From contig NW_006920880.1 of the NCBI RefSeq assembly GCF_000417875.1, positions 647,884 through 711,883 of the forward strand: a stretch of DNA of 64,000 bases, read 5' to 3'. This document shows positions 20,544-31,790 of the stretch, one piece after another. This DNA comes from Pseudozyma flocculosa PF-1 (taxonomy: Eukaryota > Basidiomycota > Ustilaginomycetes > Ustilaginales > Ustilaginaceae). Every line of letters begins with the position of its first letter. The first letter of the stretch is position 1. The position numbers and the translations under genes are program-made. Below the pieces are notes generated by a model, which worked only from the letters and a program-made list of their open reading frames with translations, did not search any database and was not told the DNA's origin.

Positions 20544-22688
20544 CTAGGACTGCGGCTTCCTTCTGGCGGCCCGTGGCGGTGGCGGCAGCGAGTAGGTCCC
20601 ATCGATGAGGCCAAAGTCGCCGGCGGGCGCCGCCGACTGCGCCCGGTAACCCCAAAGCTCGGCGTCGGCCGGCTTGTCGCTTGGCGATTTCCCATCTGAC
20701 GCATCCGCTCCGTCGCTCCCGCCACTGCTGTCGCGCGACGGGCATGGCATCGATGTGATGGTATTGGCCCTCCTCTCATCCGCGCTGCCGATTGGCCGTT
20801 GGACCAGCTGCTCTCGGGAAGTGTCGTTGCCTTGACCCATTGCCAGCTGTCGAGCCAGAGCGTCGCTCGAGCAACGACGCTGGAGGCATCCTTGATCGGT
20901 GGCGCTGGCACTCCTCTGCCGCGCCGCCGCCTCCTGGGCCTCGGCGAAGGTGTTTCGCTGGGCGCGAGCTTCGAGTGTCGTGGCGTGCGGAGCATCGGTG
21001 CCCTCTCCGTCCCATCGCGAGGCCGTTTCGCGCCGGGATGATGATACCAAGCCCTCCTTACCTGGATCGGCAGTCCAGGGACTGCCGCCGTTGCCCGCGC
21101 CGCCGAGCCAAGGATCGGCAAGGTCCGAGTCTCGACGGCACAACTGGGAGAAGAGCGAGGGCGGTGGCGATGTCGCTTGGCTTTCGAAGGGTGGAGTCAT
21201 GCAGGTCCCGGCGCCCGGCTTGTGACTTGTGACGGCGTCGACGTGGTGGGAGTCCTCGGTCCCTCGGCTGCATTGATGCTTGCGCTCGTCGCCAGTCGCG
21301 ACCATCTCGATGATGCAGCTGCAGTCGGGGCTGCGATGCGGGCTTGACCAGCTCGCCCTTTTGCTGCTCCTCCTGCCATCTTCGTCGTGGCACGCGCGTT
21401 CTTCGATGCGGGTTGCCGAGGCGGTTGCGCCGTTGCCGGCCGACCGAAGCGCATGGTCGGATCGATTCGAGACCGCGACCGACTCCTGCAACGACCGCGC
21501 CGCTTTGTAGGTGTCGCGAAAGTTCATGGCGGAAAGAGCGCAGATGAGGCGGAGGCACGTCCCCTGCGCGTCTGTCTTGACGATGCTGAGACTTTCAGAG
21601 ATCTGGTAGCGGACGATGATCTCGGCGGCTGCGATGATCTCGACGAGAAAGAGCGAGTAGGCGCCCTGCAAGACAAGGTAGAGGGCGAGCGAATGGTGTC
21701 GGCCACCGTCCTGGCCCTCGCGATGCGGCCGCGCCCGCCCGAAGCGCGTCGTCTCGTAGATCCTCCGTGCCCATTGATAGATTTTCTCGTCGCCAACGCC
21801 GCTGCGGCCAGCTCCGTCACTAGCGCGACGCAGGTGCCAGGCCAGCTTGACCAGGATACAAGCTAGCGCGAGGCTGTAGAAGACGATCTGGCTGATGGAG
21901 AAGAACTGGACCGTGGACAGACGAACGGACCGAGAGGACGAGGAAAGACAGGAGAGAGAGGCCTCGTGTCAGCAGGGCGAGCGGCGGTATCGGCCCTTTC
22001 GATCGCCTTGTCAGACCCGCGCAGCCATCGCGCGATAACAACCGCAATCAGGGCGAGACAAGGAGACTTACATCGAACAGCCACCACGATCCCTGACCAT
22101 ATTGTCTGTCCACCACGCAGGCGTCGTAGGGCAAGAGGCCGATACCGACGGAGCTGATAAGAAAGAGCAGCCACAGTATGGCCCTTACCCCGCGATCAAT
22201 GCGGGAAGACGTGGAAAAGAACATGAGTGTTCGGCCGAGCACCAGAGTATAGCTCATGATGGTCATGGCCGCAGTCAGGCCAATGACCAGCTGGGCCGGC
22301 CTCGAGCACCAAACGTTCATGGTGCCGAGCTCCACGGTGTGATTGAGGATCAGGACAGCCGTCACAAGGCCGATGTAGCGGCTGCAGAGGTAGGATACCC
22401 TCATGACAAAGCTACGCGGGGTCCACCAGCCTTTGGCGCAGATGAGAAAGATGTCGAACTGTGGGCGGTAACGGGGTGCAAAGGGTCCGCAAATCATCAG
22501 ATCTCCCGCAACGAAGTTCCTTGGCTCAGGTCGACATCGGACATGTCGACGAGACTCACGGGCAGGTTGATGAAGCATTCCCACGAGAGCAGACCGACCG
22601 CAGCAGAGTGGAGCATCGCCCCGATGAAGCGAGGGCGGTCGTTCATCCTCTCCCACGCTGCCACTATCTTCGTGCCAGGATCCGCCAT
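20544..22688 (-). CDS. Seven-helix fungal membrane protein (DUF6533-like), function unknown
   Basis: Three exons (22688-22560, 22458-22072, 21905-20544) in perfect phase give about 625 residues. Splicing joins SWECFINLP to FDIFLICAKGWW, a pattern like the first helix and short acidic/aromatic loop of basidiomycete DUF6533-type proteins. I count seven hydrophobic helices: one in exon 1, three in exon 2 and three at the start of exon 3, ending near residue 310. The remaining 300 residues are a polar, Ser/Arg/Asp-rich tail, presumably cytoplasmic. Topology is that of a seven-transmembrane receptor, but ligand and signalling partner are unknown. A strong donor-like CAG/GTAAGG at 21061 in the tail could mark another intron and a different C-terminus. 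The ATG at 22688 (MADPGTK) is the first in frame. Confidence 0.65.
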
Positions 22689-24055
22689 CTTGACTATCGA
22701 CACTGAGACGGTCTTGGTCTTCTCTCAGCCGGCCTTGCTGACCGTTGCTCGATGCTTCTGGGCGCGCTCGCTGGCTGGAGTGCCTTCGCAATGTGTAGAG
22801 GTGAGGAGAAGCGGCCTGGTAAGTGATGGGCTGTGTTGGTCGACACCCGCGCGTCCTGCGCCTCCCAGACTCATGAGATCATATACGGAGGCCGTGCCTC
22901 ACTGCGGTTCGTGGCAGGGTTCGGTCTGGTCTGCTGGCCGCCCTCTAACGACCCACCACCTGCCCACCACGGCGATACGAAGCTCGACTGTATCGACCGT
23001 CGGCTCAATCTTTCGAGCCTGAGTGTTGCCCCACCTGATCCGTTCCCTTCAACCGACATGCCTCTCTGTATGCCGCATGCCGTCCTGTGCGTTCAAAGCT
23101 TCTATTGATGGCGCATCTCGCCCACCCAACACAGACAGTAGAGTAGTGGCCGTCGGTGGCACGCGACTTTGTGTGATGCCCAACAACAGCACTGCCTTCC
23201 CGGACTGCCTGCGATCGAGGCATGGCTGTCAAAGTACGGCGCTCAGGGGGTCCATCTCTCCGTCGGTATAGGCTCAGGGTTCCGGCCTGCGGCATTGAAA
23301 AGGAGTGGGGCGGGCAGGGTCCGCCCGTACCGAGCCAACCGAACGTGACCGGCAGAGGTCCGCGAGGGCAGTGGGGGTGCACGACGTCGGTCAAGTAGCG
23401 CCGCTCTTCCGTACACGCCATCGATGCAGACGGTCAACAAGATGCATGGGCATGGGACGTCGCCGCCGCCGATGCAACGTTTGCCAGCCGCACGCATACT
23501 CGTGACGACAACGGCGACCTCATCGGCGATCCGCCGCAGTTGCAGGATCGGGCAGAAAACTAGCGGGTGAGCCATCGGGCGGCCGGCCTAGCGGCTGACC
23601 CATCGCTCGGGTGGCGCGATGTGGAGGTTTAGCCGCCCTGGCCTCTGAGCTTCGACGGCGTAGCGTCATCGGCGTCGCTGGCTGCTCTCTTCCTCACTCG
23701 ACCCTGGTCTCAGCCGGGGGACCCTCGAGCTGTGGCACCGTCCCCCGTCGTCACCATCCGCCTTCTCCTCTGGCAACGGCCGAGCAACGGGGGACGTCCC
23801 CTGGCCAGAGCGACGACCCCTCTGCCACCCTGATCCCGCGACTACAACAGAGGAGCAGCCAGCTTCTCACACTCTCCACACCATCTCCAGTCGCCCTCCT
23901 GTATCGAATCCCTTAGAGCTCTCTCTCCTCCCTCTTTTGACCTTTGCCAGGATCGATCGACAGTCGCTGTTCTTACTTCTAGGTCCGGCGGCGACGGAAG
24001 CTGGCGTGGACCTGCACCTACGCCACCCCCTGACTTCGGACGCCCCACACCCTGG
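22689..24055. promoter_or_regulatory. 1.4-kb divergent intergenic region (seven-helix protein / UVE1)
   Basis: No gene is supported. GT-rich and AC-rich stretches occur around 23100-23500. The last 150 bases before 24056 are pyrimidine-rich and probably hold the UVE1 leader. No clear TATA box was found. Confidence 0.35.
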
Positions 24056-26698
24056 ATGCTGTTGCGCTTGGCGGCAGCACCCACCTTCGGGATCAGCCGA
24101 ACACTACTATCGCTGCCCTTGAGCCGCGGCGCCCTCGCCACTCCCATTATCCCAGTTGGCTCGCTCCGCCCGGCTTGGCTAGCCTCTTCAGCCCTTGCGA
24201 TGCCCACAAGGACTCGCTTCAGCTCGACGGAGGGCAGACCGACCAATGGTCGCGGCATCGCGTCCGACACCAAGCCGATTGCCAAGGCGGCAGCAGCCGA
24301 AATCGTCGCCGGCATCGCCCCGGGCCAGACAGATGGCCCCCGAAAACGCGGCCATAGGCAGCCGCTAGAACCCTTGCCAGTCGAGGCAATGGACCCCACG
24401 CCAGATGATTCGGGGTCAACGACGGCCTCGGTCGCCACCATCAGACCAACCAGAGGGACCCGATCCCGGGCAGCCAAAGCCAAGGTCGAGTATACCGAGT
24501 CCGATGCCTCGCTTTCACCGCCCCCGTCGCCGACCGCCCCCGCCTCGCCTCCACGGGCAAAGGTGGCCAGGCGAACGACGGGCAGGTCCAAGACCAAGTC
24601 GAAGGCCGAAAAGGAGGGCGACGACGAACCGCACTCGGCCTCTGAGCCGACCGTCGGAACCGCTGCCGAGGATGCCAACGGAGCATCTCCGACGAAGCGG
24701 AAGCGCGCGCCCGGCGCATCCGCCAAGGCCGCCAAGCCCAAAGCGGCCGAGCGCGAGACCCACATCGAGACACATACAAACGTCCACGGCGAGCAGGTCG
24801 AGGTCGAAGTCGACGAGGAGGGCGACCCGGTCCGGCGCAACAAAAACGGCAAGCTGCTGCCCAAGCGAAAGAAGAAGGAAGTCGTCTACGAAATCCCCGA
24901 GGTCCAGCACCGAGACTTTCGCCTCGAGGGGCCGCCCGACAAGAGAGAGGAGCGCAAGGACGGCTTCCGCGGCGAGCTGGGCTACGCCTGCCTCAACACG
25001 GTGCTCCGCTGGCAGGACCCGCCCGTCTTCTCCAGCCGCACCGCGCGGATCAAGACCATGGACGAGCAGGGTCCCGAGTACATCAAGGAGCTCGGCCGCC
25101 TCAATGCGCGCGACATGATCCCCATGATCCTCTGGAACGAGGCCAACGGCATCCGCTTCATGCGCCTCTCGTCCGAGGTGTTTCCCTTTGCCTCGCACGC
25201 AAAGTACGGCTACTCGCTCAAGTACGCCGAACGGGAGCTGCGCAACGCCGGCGACCTGGCCAGGAAGCTCGGCCACAGGCTCACCATGCACCCGGGCCAG
25301 TTCACCCAGCTCGGCAGCCCGAGGCCCGAGGTGATCGAGGCCGCCATCCGCGACCTCAACAGCCACTGCGAGATGCTCGACCTGATGGGCATGGACCAGG
25401 ACAGCGTCATGATCATCCACGGCGGCGGCGTCTTTGGCGACCGCCAGGCGACGCTGGCGCGCATCAAGGAGACCTACACGACCCGGCTGTCGGACAACGT
25501 GAAAGCCCGCCTGGTGCTCGAGAACGACGAGATGGCCTACAGCGCCGACGAGCTGCTGCCGCTCTGCAAGGAGCTCAGCATCCCGCTCGTCTTTGACTTC
25601 CACCACGACCTGCTCCGTCCCTCGGCCCGCCCGCCGTCGGAGCTGCTGCCCGAGATCCAGGAAATCTGGCGCAAGCGCGGCATCCGGCCCAAGTACCACC
25701 TCTCCGAGCCTCGGCCGGGCGCATCGAACCTGCGCGAGCGGAGGGCGCACTCGGACCGGTGCGGCGAGCTGCCTCCGGATCTGCCCGCCGATGCCCACTT
25801 GATGATCGAGGCCAAGGACAAGGAGCAGGCGGTGCTCGAGCTGCATCGCATCTACAACATCCGTCCCGTCGTCCACGAGAGCCTGCGACCGCCGCACGAG
25901 GACATCGGCGTCAAAACGTCTGGGCGCAAGGGCAAGCTCGGCGGCGAGCATCTGCCCCGCAAGCCGCGGGGGCGTGCAAAGGCCAAGGCGACGAGCGACG
26001 AGGATGGCGCAGAGGACTCCGAGGCCTTGACCGCGGAGGGCGACGATGCCGCGGATCCGGACGCAGACTACGCCCCTGCCAAAGGGACCCGGTCGCCGTC
26101 GAAGGCGGCCGCCAAGGCGGATACCAAGGCCTCCAACAAGGCCAAGATCCTCGCCGCCATCAACAAAGCCAAGGAGGTGGCCGCACGTACCGGCCGCGAG
26201 TACAAGGGCCCGTCCGGCGAGGCGTACGAGGAGAGCGACGCCAAGCCCGAGGACGAAGTGGTCAAGAGCAGTCAAGAGGTGCTCGAGGACATGAAGGTCG
26301 AGGCCGAGTGGGTTCGTGCCGAGCTTCGAGCCGGTCGACAGCGTCGGGTCTACCTGACCGAGGAGACGTTCGACGAAGACGTCGACGATGCCGATCAGTC
26401 GACGCTCGCCAGCGGCGACGACGGGCAGCTGTCGATCGCGGCAAGCAGCCCGAAAAAGGCGTCGCCCACTGGGAAGAGGACCGGTGGAGCTAAGCGGAAG
26501 CGTGGCAAAGTCGACGCCGGCGGCTTGAGCGTCATCGACGACGGAGCCAGCGCAGGAGGACCGCCGGATGTGGCAGCGGACGGCGAGACGGCGGTGCTGC
26601 AGCAGGGAGCCCCGCCCGAGGAGTTGCAGGCCGACCACGAGGAGATCCCTCTTGTCGGTGAGAAGCTTAAGCGGGGCAGAAGGGCTCGGGCGGGCTGA
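24056..26698 (+). CDS. UVE1: UV-damage endonuclease UVE1 (UVDE)
   Basis: A single exon encodes 880 residues. The central 300 residues are a UVDE TIM-barrel: GYACLNTVL at its start, then SSEVFPFASHAKYGY, LTMHPGQFTQLGSP, MIIHGGGVFGD, LVLENDE and FDFHHD, which carry the metal-binding His, Glu and Asp residues. The enzyme nicks DNA 5' of UV photoproducts and some other lesions, starting an alternative excision repair route. The N-terminus (MLLRLAAAPTFGISRTLLSL) is rich in Arg, Leu and Ser without acids, like a mitochondrial presequence, and a second in-frame ATG near residue 49 (MPTRTRF) could give a nuclear form. Both flanks of the barrel are long, charged and low in complexity with Lys-rich stretches; the tail of about 270 residues far exceeds the bacterial enzyme. 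Confidence 0.92.
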   Translation: MLLRLAAAPTFGISRTLLSLPLSRGALATPIIPVGSLRPAWLASSALAMPTRTRFSSTEGRPTNGRGIASDTKPIAKAAAAEIVAGIAPGQTDGPRKRGHRQPLEPLPVEAMDPTPDDSGSTTASVATIRPTRGTRSRAAKAKVEYTESDASLSPPPSPTAPASPPRAKVARRTTGRSKTKSKAEKEGDDEPHSASEPTVGTAAEDANGASPTKRKRAPGASAKAAKPKAAERETHIETHTNVHGEQVEVEVDEEGDPVRRNKNGKLLPKRKKKEVVYEIPEVQHRDFRLEGPPDKREERKDGFRGELGYACLNTVLRWQDPPVFSSRTARIKTMDEQGPEYIKELGRLNARDMIPMILWNEANGIRFMRLSSEVFPFASHAKYGYSLKYAERELRNAGDLARKLGHRLTMHPGQFTQLGSPRPEVIEAAIRDLNSHCEMLDLMGMDQDSVMIIHGGGVFGDRQATLARIKETYTTRLSDNVKARLVLENDEMAYSADELLPLCKELSIPLVFDFHHDLLRPSARPPSELLPEIQEIWRKRGIRPKYHLSEPRPGASNLRERRAHSDRCGELPPDLPADAHLMIEAKDKEQAVLELHRIYNIRPVVHESLRPPHEDIGVKTSGRKGKLGGEHLPRKPRGRAKAKATSDEDGAEDSEALTAEGDDAADPDADYAPAKGTRSPSKAAAKADTKASNKAKILAAINKAKEVAARTGREYKGPSGEAYEESDAKPEDEVVKSSQEVLEDMKVEAEWVRAELRAGRQRRVYLTEETFDEDVDDADQSTLASGDDGQLSIAASSPKKASPTGKRTGGAKRKRGKVDAGGLSVIDDGASAGGPPDVAADGETAVLQQGAPPEELQADHEEIPLVGEKLKRGRRARAG

Positions 26699-27827
26699 CG
26701 ATAGGTCGATGGTGCCTCTACGGCGAGCACCGTTTGCAGCACTCGGAGGAGCCGCATCTCCGATGACGCGCTGGACATCTCAGACTGCCCTCTGGCCCAC
26801 CCTGTCTGCTTGTGGAACGACTCCGCTGGGCATCTGCCGTCATCTGCCTGTCAAGGAGGGCAGCTTCGAGACCTGCTGTGCACGAGAGGCTCCGACAGTC
26901 TCCCTTCCCGGCCTCCATGCTGGTTCCGGGCCCAGATCGCCGCACGTGCTGCGGAACGCAGACCTCCTGTCAGAGCTGCACACGTCCGCCATGCGCGTGC
27001 AGGCGGAAAGATCGATTTCTCTCGCTCCCCTCCGCCGCTCGATGACGGATGCGCTTGCACGGCAGCTACCGAAGCTCGCGCCATCCAGGTTCCACCGCCT
27101 TCCTCGTGGTGTCCAATCTTGGTCGCACGATATCGCTGGGGCCGACGTCGGTTGTTCGGGAGAGAGATCTCCGCTTGCCCTTCTTGGCCGACCGTGGCCT
27201 CGCTCCGCGGCGAGGTGGGGTGAGCAAAGAGATTTGCGAGACGGAAGCGACGACCGCGCTCCTCTCATCGACAAGCGATGCCATGCTGACCGCCGGTTGC
27301 GATCCACCAGATAGATACAGCTGTGCCGCGACATAGATTGCCGACGGCACGGAGACGAGCGAAGAGGGGCTCCACACCTGATGCGACCCACCAGGCTAAG
27401 TGCTATTTCATGCATCCTCGCTAAGCAACGCCCGCGCTGCCATCAACACGCCCCCAGCCAGGTACATAGACCAAGCCAGGCTAGGCCGCCAGGCGGTAGA
27501 CTGGCGAGGATCGCCGTCGTGGCGAGACGAGGCATGGCGTGGCAGCCAGCCGCACGACTGGGGTCCATCGATGGCCAAAGCGAAAGGATGCCCTTGCTTG
27601 CCAGGCAGTCATGTGGGGAAGCAGGGGCCTCCTTGCCCCATCTGTTTCTTGCGGCGCAGTCGTGGCGAGATGCAGCAGCGCCACTGCTCGAGCCTGCCGT
27701 ATAAGATGGGCCATTGCTCGGGGCTATGATCGAGGCTCCCACTGCTCCCGGCCTCGTAGGACGACCCTCACGACTGCGCACGAAATTCGTCACCTCTTCA
27801 TCCGACCGCCACCATCTCTCGCACACC
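26699..27827. other. Intergenic region upstream of the aldose 1-epimerase
   Basis: About 1.1 kb without a supported gene. It ends in a promoter with TATAAGA at 27700-27706. Other open frames here lack any recognisable protein pattern. Confidence 0.4.
27700..27706 (+). promoter_or_regulatory. TATA box of the aldose 1-epimerase gene
   Basis: TATAAGA lies 122 bases upstream of the ATG at 27828. It argues for that ATG rather than the in-frame upstream one at 27726. Confidence 0.5.
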
Positions 27828-29225
27828 ATGACGCTGCCCCGCCTCTCTCTCTTGCTCCCGGTGGTGCTCCAGCTGCTGGGATCGGCCTCGGCGCTCCCAT
27901 CTCCCGCTGCTGTCGCCGATGAGACACCGCTCTGGCTTCGGCAGGCCGACGCCGCCAACAGCACCTCGACCTCGTCGGCGGCCGAATCCCGCTCGACGCC
28001 CGGCTTTGTCAACAACGGCACCATCGGCAGCTACGACTGCTCGACCTCGGCGTCGTCGTCGTCGCAGGTGTCGTTCAGCACGGTCCCCGGCAGCGGATGC
28101 GTCGAGGCGCAGCCTCCCGTCTACCCGTACAACGCCATCAACCTGCGCTCCTCGGACGACAGCATCCGCGCCACGGTGCTCCCCTACGGCTCGGTCGTGT
28201 CCGAGCTCTGGGTCAAGGACCGCTACGGCGGCTGGCGCGACGTGGTCCTCGGCTTCGACAACAAGACCAACTACGGCACCGACACCATCCACCCCAACTT
28301 CAGCCCCATTGTCGGACGGTACGCCAACCGCATCAAGAACGGCACCTTTGAGGTCGACGGCAAGACGTACAAGGCGCCGCTCAACGAGAACAACCTCGAC
28401 ACCCTGCACGGCGGCGATATCGGCTACGACCGCAGCGCCTACCGCGTCGAGGAGGTCAAGGCCGACGAGATCCTCCTCTCGCACCTCGACCCGGACGGCT
28501 TCCAGGGCTTCCCCGGCGAGGTCAAGACGTACACGCGCTACCGCCTGCTGCCGGACGCGACGTGGGAGATTGAGCTCAACGCGACGGCGTCCAAGCGCAC
28601 GCCGCTGATGCTCTCGTCGCACGTCTACTGGAACCTCGAGGCCTACAACGAGTCACAGACGATCCTCGACCACGTCCTCCACCTGCCCAAGGCCGACAAG
28701 TACGTCAAGACCGACACCATCCTCATCCCCACGGGCGAGCTGCCGACCGTCGAGGGCACGCCCTACGACTTCCGCACGCCCCACGCCTTCCGCGACATGT
28801 TCAACGAGACGCTCGGCGTGTGCGGCTTCAACTGCACCGGCTGGGACAGCTGCTTTGTCATGACCGACCCGCCCAAGAAGCGCGAGGCCAAGCAGCAGAG
28901 CGTTATCGAGCTCTCGTCGCTCAAGTCGGGCATCAAGCTCTCGGTCTCGGCGTCCAACCAGCCCGCCATCCAGGTCTACACCTGCAGCGGCATCAACAGC
29001 CCAGCCAAGGGCTCCATCCCGCGCAAGCGCAGCCACGGCGGCGACGGCACCCTCGACAAGGTCTACGACAACTACAGCTGCGTCGTCCTCGAGATGGAAG
29101 ACTACATCGACGGAATCAACAACCCGCAGTGGGGCCGCGACCAGATCTACGGCCCGGACAGGCCCTACCACTGGAGGGCCAAGTACAGCTTCTCGAACAT
29201 TGACGAGCAGGGCAAGGCCATGTAG
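27828..29225 (+). CDS. Secreted aldose 1-epimerase (galactose mutarotase family)
   Basis: One exon encodes 465 residues. The N-terminus MTLPRLSLLLPVVLQLLGSASA is a clear signal peptide, followed by a Ser/Thr-rich linker of about 90 residues and the mutarotase beta-sandwich. Family landmarks are SPIVGRYANRI, NNLDTLHGGDIGYDR, SSHVYWNLEAY (general-acid His) and CVVLEMEDYIDGINNP, whose Glu is the likely base. Several N-x-S/T sites and paired cysteines fit secretion or a cell-wall location. The enzyme interconverts alpha and beta anomers of hexoses. Extracellular members in fungi probably assist uptake of sugars from polysaccharides, which is an inference. It is an insertion-rich version compared with the roughly 340-residue cytosolic enzyme. 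Start chosen for the signal peptide and the upstream TATA box. Confidence 0.88.
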   Translation: MTLPRLSLLLPVVLQLLGSASALPSPAAVADETPLWLRQADAANSTSTSSAAESRSTPGFVNNGTIGSYDCSTSASSSSQVSFSTVPGSGCVEAQPPVYPYNAINLRSSDDSIRATVLPYGSVVSELWVKDRYGGWRDVVLGFDNKTNYGTDTIHPNFSPIVGRYANRIKNGTFEVDGKTYKAPLNENNLDTLHGGDIGYDRSAYRVEEVKADEILLSHLDPDGFQGFPGEVKTYTRYRLLPDATWEIELNATASKRTPLMLSSHVYWNLEAYNESQTILDHVLHLPKADKYVKTDTILIPTGELPTVEGTPYDFRTPHAFRDMFNETLGVCGFNCTGWDSCFVMTDPPKKREAKQQSVIELSSLKSGIKLSVSASNQPAIQVYTCSGINSPAKGSIPRKRSHGGDGTLDKVYDNYSCVVLEMEDYIDGINNPQWGRDQIYGPDRPYHWRAKYSFSNIDEQGKAM

Positions 29226-29281
29226 GCGGGCGTCTCTATTTAGCCTGTTACTACGCAGTTCGTACGTAGACAGGGCCCCTT

Positions 29282-30015
29282 CTATAGTCTTCCCTTGGCG
29301 CTGGCCAACTGTGCGCCCGATATGAGAATGCAAGGCCCGCCGTAGATGATCTTTTCCTGGACCTGCTCGGACTGGGATCGCACCCACGAGACTTGGAGTG
29401 AGGCGAGAAGGGACGAGAAGACCGGCAGAGGTGTTAGTGAAGCTCTTGCGGGGCGCAGCGCACGGGATAGGCTCACCAAGCTCGGCATCCTCTGCTCCGG
29501 GCTGTCACGGTCGCCAACGAGAGCAGCGGAGAGAGTTCATCAGTCAGTCGCGCCGCGCCGGTGCGTTTGCACGCGGAACGCCCGGCCTGCGCACTCACCT
29601 GCAGCCAGAAGGCGCCCACGCCGCTATTGATGCCGTCCTGTACGACGCCGAGGCTGATCTTGGGCGGCGTGACGATCGAGAGGGAGAGCTGTGCCTCGCT
29701 CTCGATCTTTCCCTCGGCCTTGAGCTTCTGCACGAGGTCAGCCACGTTTGCAGAGGTGGGCAGGCCCTCGATCTCGGGCTCCTTGGGATGGATCGGCGTG
29801 GCTGGGATCTTGTGCGCCTGATACCACTTCAGGACCTGTTCGAGACGTGCAGGCGGGTGCCAGGAGAAGGTTGAGCGCAGTTGCGGTCAGGAACGGGGCA
29901 AGAGCCGGGAGAAGCGCACCTTGTTGCCAAACTTGGACGGGTCCTTGCTGGCTCCGACGACGGCATAGCTGGATGACTCGAAGAAGCGCCCGAGTGCGGT
30001 CTGGACGTGCGACAT
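29282..30015 (-). CDS. CoA-binding domain protein (YccU-like)
   Basis: Four short exons (30015-29920, 29835-29599, 29501-29477, 29391-29282) keep phase and give 155 residues, the normal length for this family. The Rossmann-like CoA-binding domain starts with SSSYAVVGASKDPSKFGNKV and continues IPATPIHPKEPEIEGLP, then LSIVTPPKISLGVVQDGI and GAFWLQPGAEDAEL, ending with the conserved GGPCILISG segment. Bacterial relatives such as YccU bind CoA; a catalytic role is not established. Gene order is tail-to-tail with the aldose epimerase, only 56 bases apart. The 25-nt third exon is small but required by phase and by conserved residues on both sides. Confidence 0.8.
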
Positions 30016-31790
30016 GGCGGCGGCGATTGAATGGGCGGCGGGGCGGCGATGATGGGGACAGGTGTCGTGGTCGAGAGGGGAGCGGGCGAGGGAGGGCCGC
30101 CGTTGGCCTGCTGGGCAGCACGCCATCTTGTCGGCGGTGCCGATGGCGGCGCGCGGGCCATTCCGTCTGGCTAGCGGTGGAGGCTGTCGGAACCGCCGCC
30201 ACGCCGAGGGAAGTCCTTAGCTCCGTCACCGGTACTTCCGACGATACCTGCCAGGCGGCGAGAAACGCCAAGCGTCGTCTCCGGAAGGCTGTCTCCGTGC
30301 TTCCTGCCTGCCTGCCTGCCTGCCTTTCGCTCCAGGAACTGCTGCTGTCCGTCTCTGCATGCTATGGTATTGCCCCACAGAATTCTCCATCAGCTGTGCC
30401 CACATGGTAGGCCATGGCCGCACCACGAGACGAGCCCACGTTGTGGGTATCCAGCAGGCAGCCAAGCCGAGCCAAGGCCAATATCCGTTCCCGTCCTCCC
30501 ACGGAAAGACGAGAGCATCTGTCGAACACGGTACCCGTAGGCATGCCCTTGGCATAGTAGTCATATCCGTCCAGTCGGTGGTGTGCCGTAGACGATGATA
30601 GCGGAGAGATCCGATGGGGCCGACGACAATCGTTCCCTCTGGGCGGCACGGCCGTCGGCGAGCCCGGTCCGCTGGGCCAGGGAGAAGGAGGAGGAGCCCT
30701 TTTCCCCGCACTTCCGCCTTTTGCTTGCTTGGTTGCTTGGTTGCTTGCTTGCTTGCTTGCTTTGCTCGTTGCTGGAACCGGCTCATCCGTGCGAACCAGG
30801 TCGGACTGCGAATAGCGGCGAATCCTTCCGCGGTCGGCCAGCGGAGGGCGAGCCTGCCCTCCTGTAGCTTGCCCTGCCCAGGCCCTACCCCGCCTTGCCT
30901 CGCCAGAATCACCCCGCGTTTTCCCCAGCGCTGCTTTTCCCCCGCGCGCACCCCGAAATCGTGGGGAAGCCGCCTGTCACCGACGATAGCCCACCGCGAC
31001 CCGGCGGCGGCGCGGCTCAACCGCCCAATCGTCCAACAGGCTAGGCAGATGTACCTGCACGTACGTATATCTCCCGGTGGCCCGGTCATACTCGCCGGTC
31101 GTCCCGCCCCGTTGTGCCTACGTACGGTGCTCTCCGAGACTGGTCCGCTCCCCATACAGTACGTGAACCGAGGCGTCTCCATGCTGCGCCTATTTGCGCC
31201 TGGCCAATGCCTTCACCGACGCCTCGCCTTCGCCCGCGCCCTTGGCCCCCGCCCTCGCGTAGCAACGCTTCGCATCGCCCTGGCATCGCCTCGCCTCTTC
31301 TCGCCTCTTCTCGCCTCGATCCTCGACCACGTTGCTCATCCTCATCGGTCAGTCGGCAAGCGGCCGCGGTGTGTGTGTGCGTGTGATTATCCGTACAGCA
31401 TGCTTTGGCGGCAGCACTACCGGCCTAACGTGGAGCTTCTGCACGGCGGCCACCCTGGGCGGACAGGCGGGAGAGCAGTGCCGGTATGGGCACCGTCGGG
31501 CGGCGTAGAGTCGGAGCCAAACCCAATGGTCGGCGCGACAGAGGGTGCCGTCCCCCTGCCCAGTTGCAGCCAGACTCTGGTATATAAGATCCTCGGCCAT
31601 CTTCGTCACCCTCCATTCCCTCGCCTCCAGCCCTCATTCTAAACGCCGCCTTCTTCTCTCTCTCTCTCCTCCTCACTGCCTGCTTGCTCCTCTTCCATCT
31701 TTGCGGCTGGGCTCTTCTCTTCACGTCACGCTGCTCTTAGTCTCTCGACAATTCCGTCGACCGCTGCTCTCGATCCTATCTCCGATTGAC
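30016..31790. other. 1.8-kb divergent intergenic region with tetranucleotide repeats
   Basis: No gene is supported. Simple repeats are present: TGCC units at about 30304-30325 and GCTT/GGTT units at about 30720-30765. A promoter with TATATAAG at 31581-31588 and a CT-rich leader near 31655-31680 precede the transporter gene. Confidence 0.45.
31581..31588 (+). promoter_or_regulatory. TATA box of the Dal5-like transporter
   Basis: TATATAAG about 200 bases upstream of the ATG at 31791, followed by a pyrimidine-rich leader. Confidence 0.6.
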
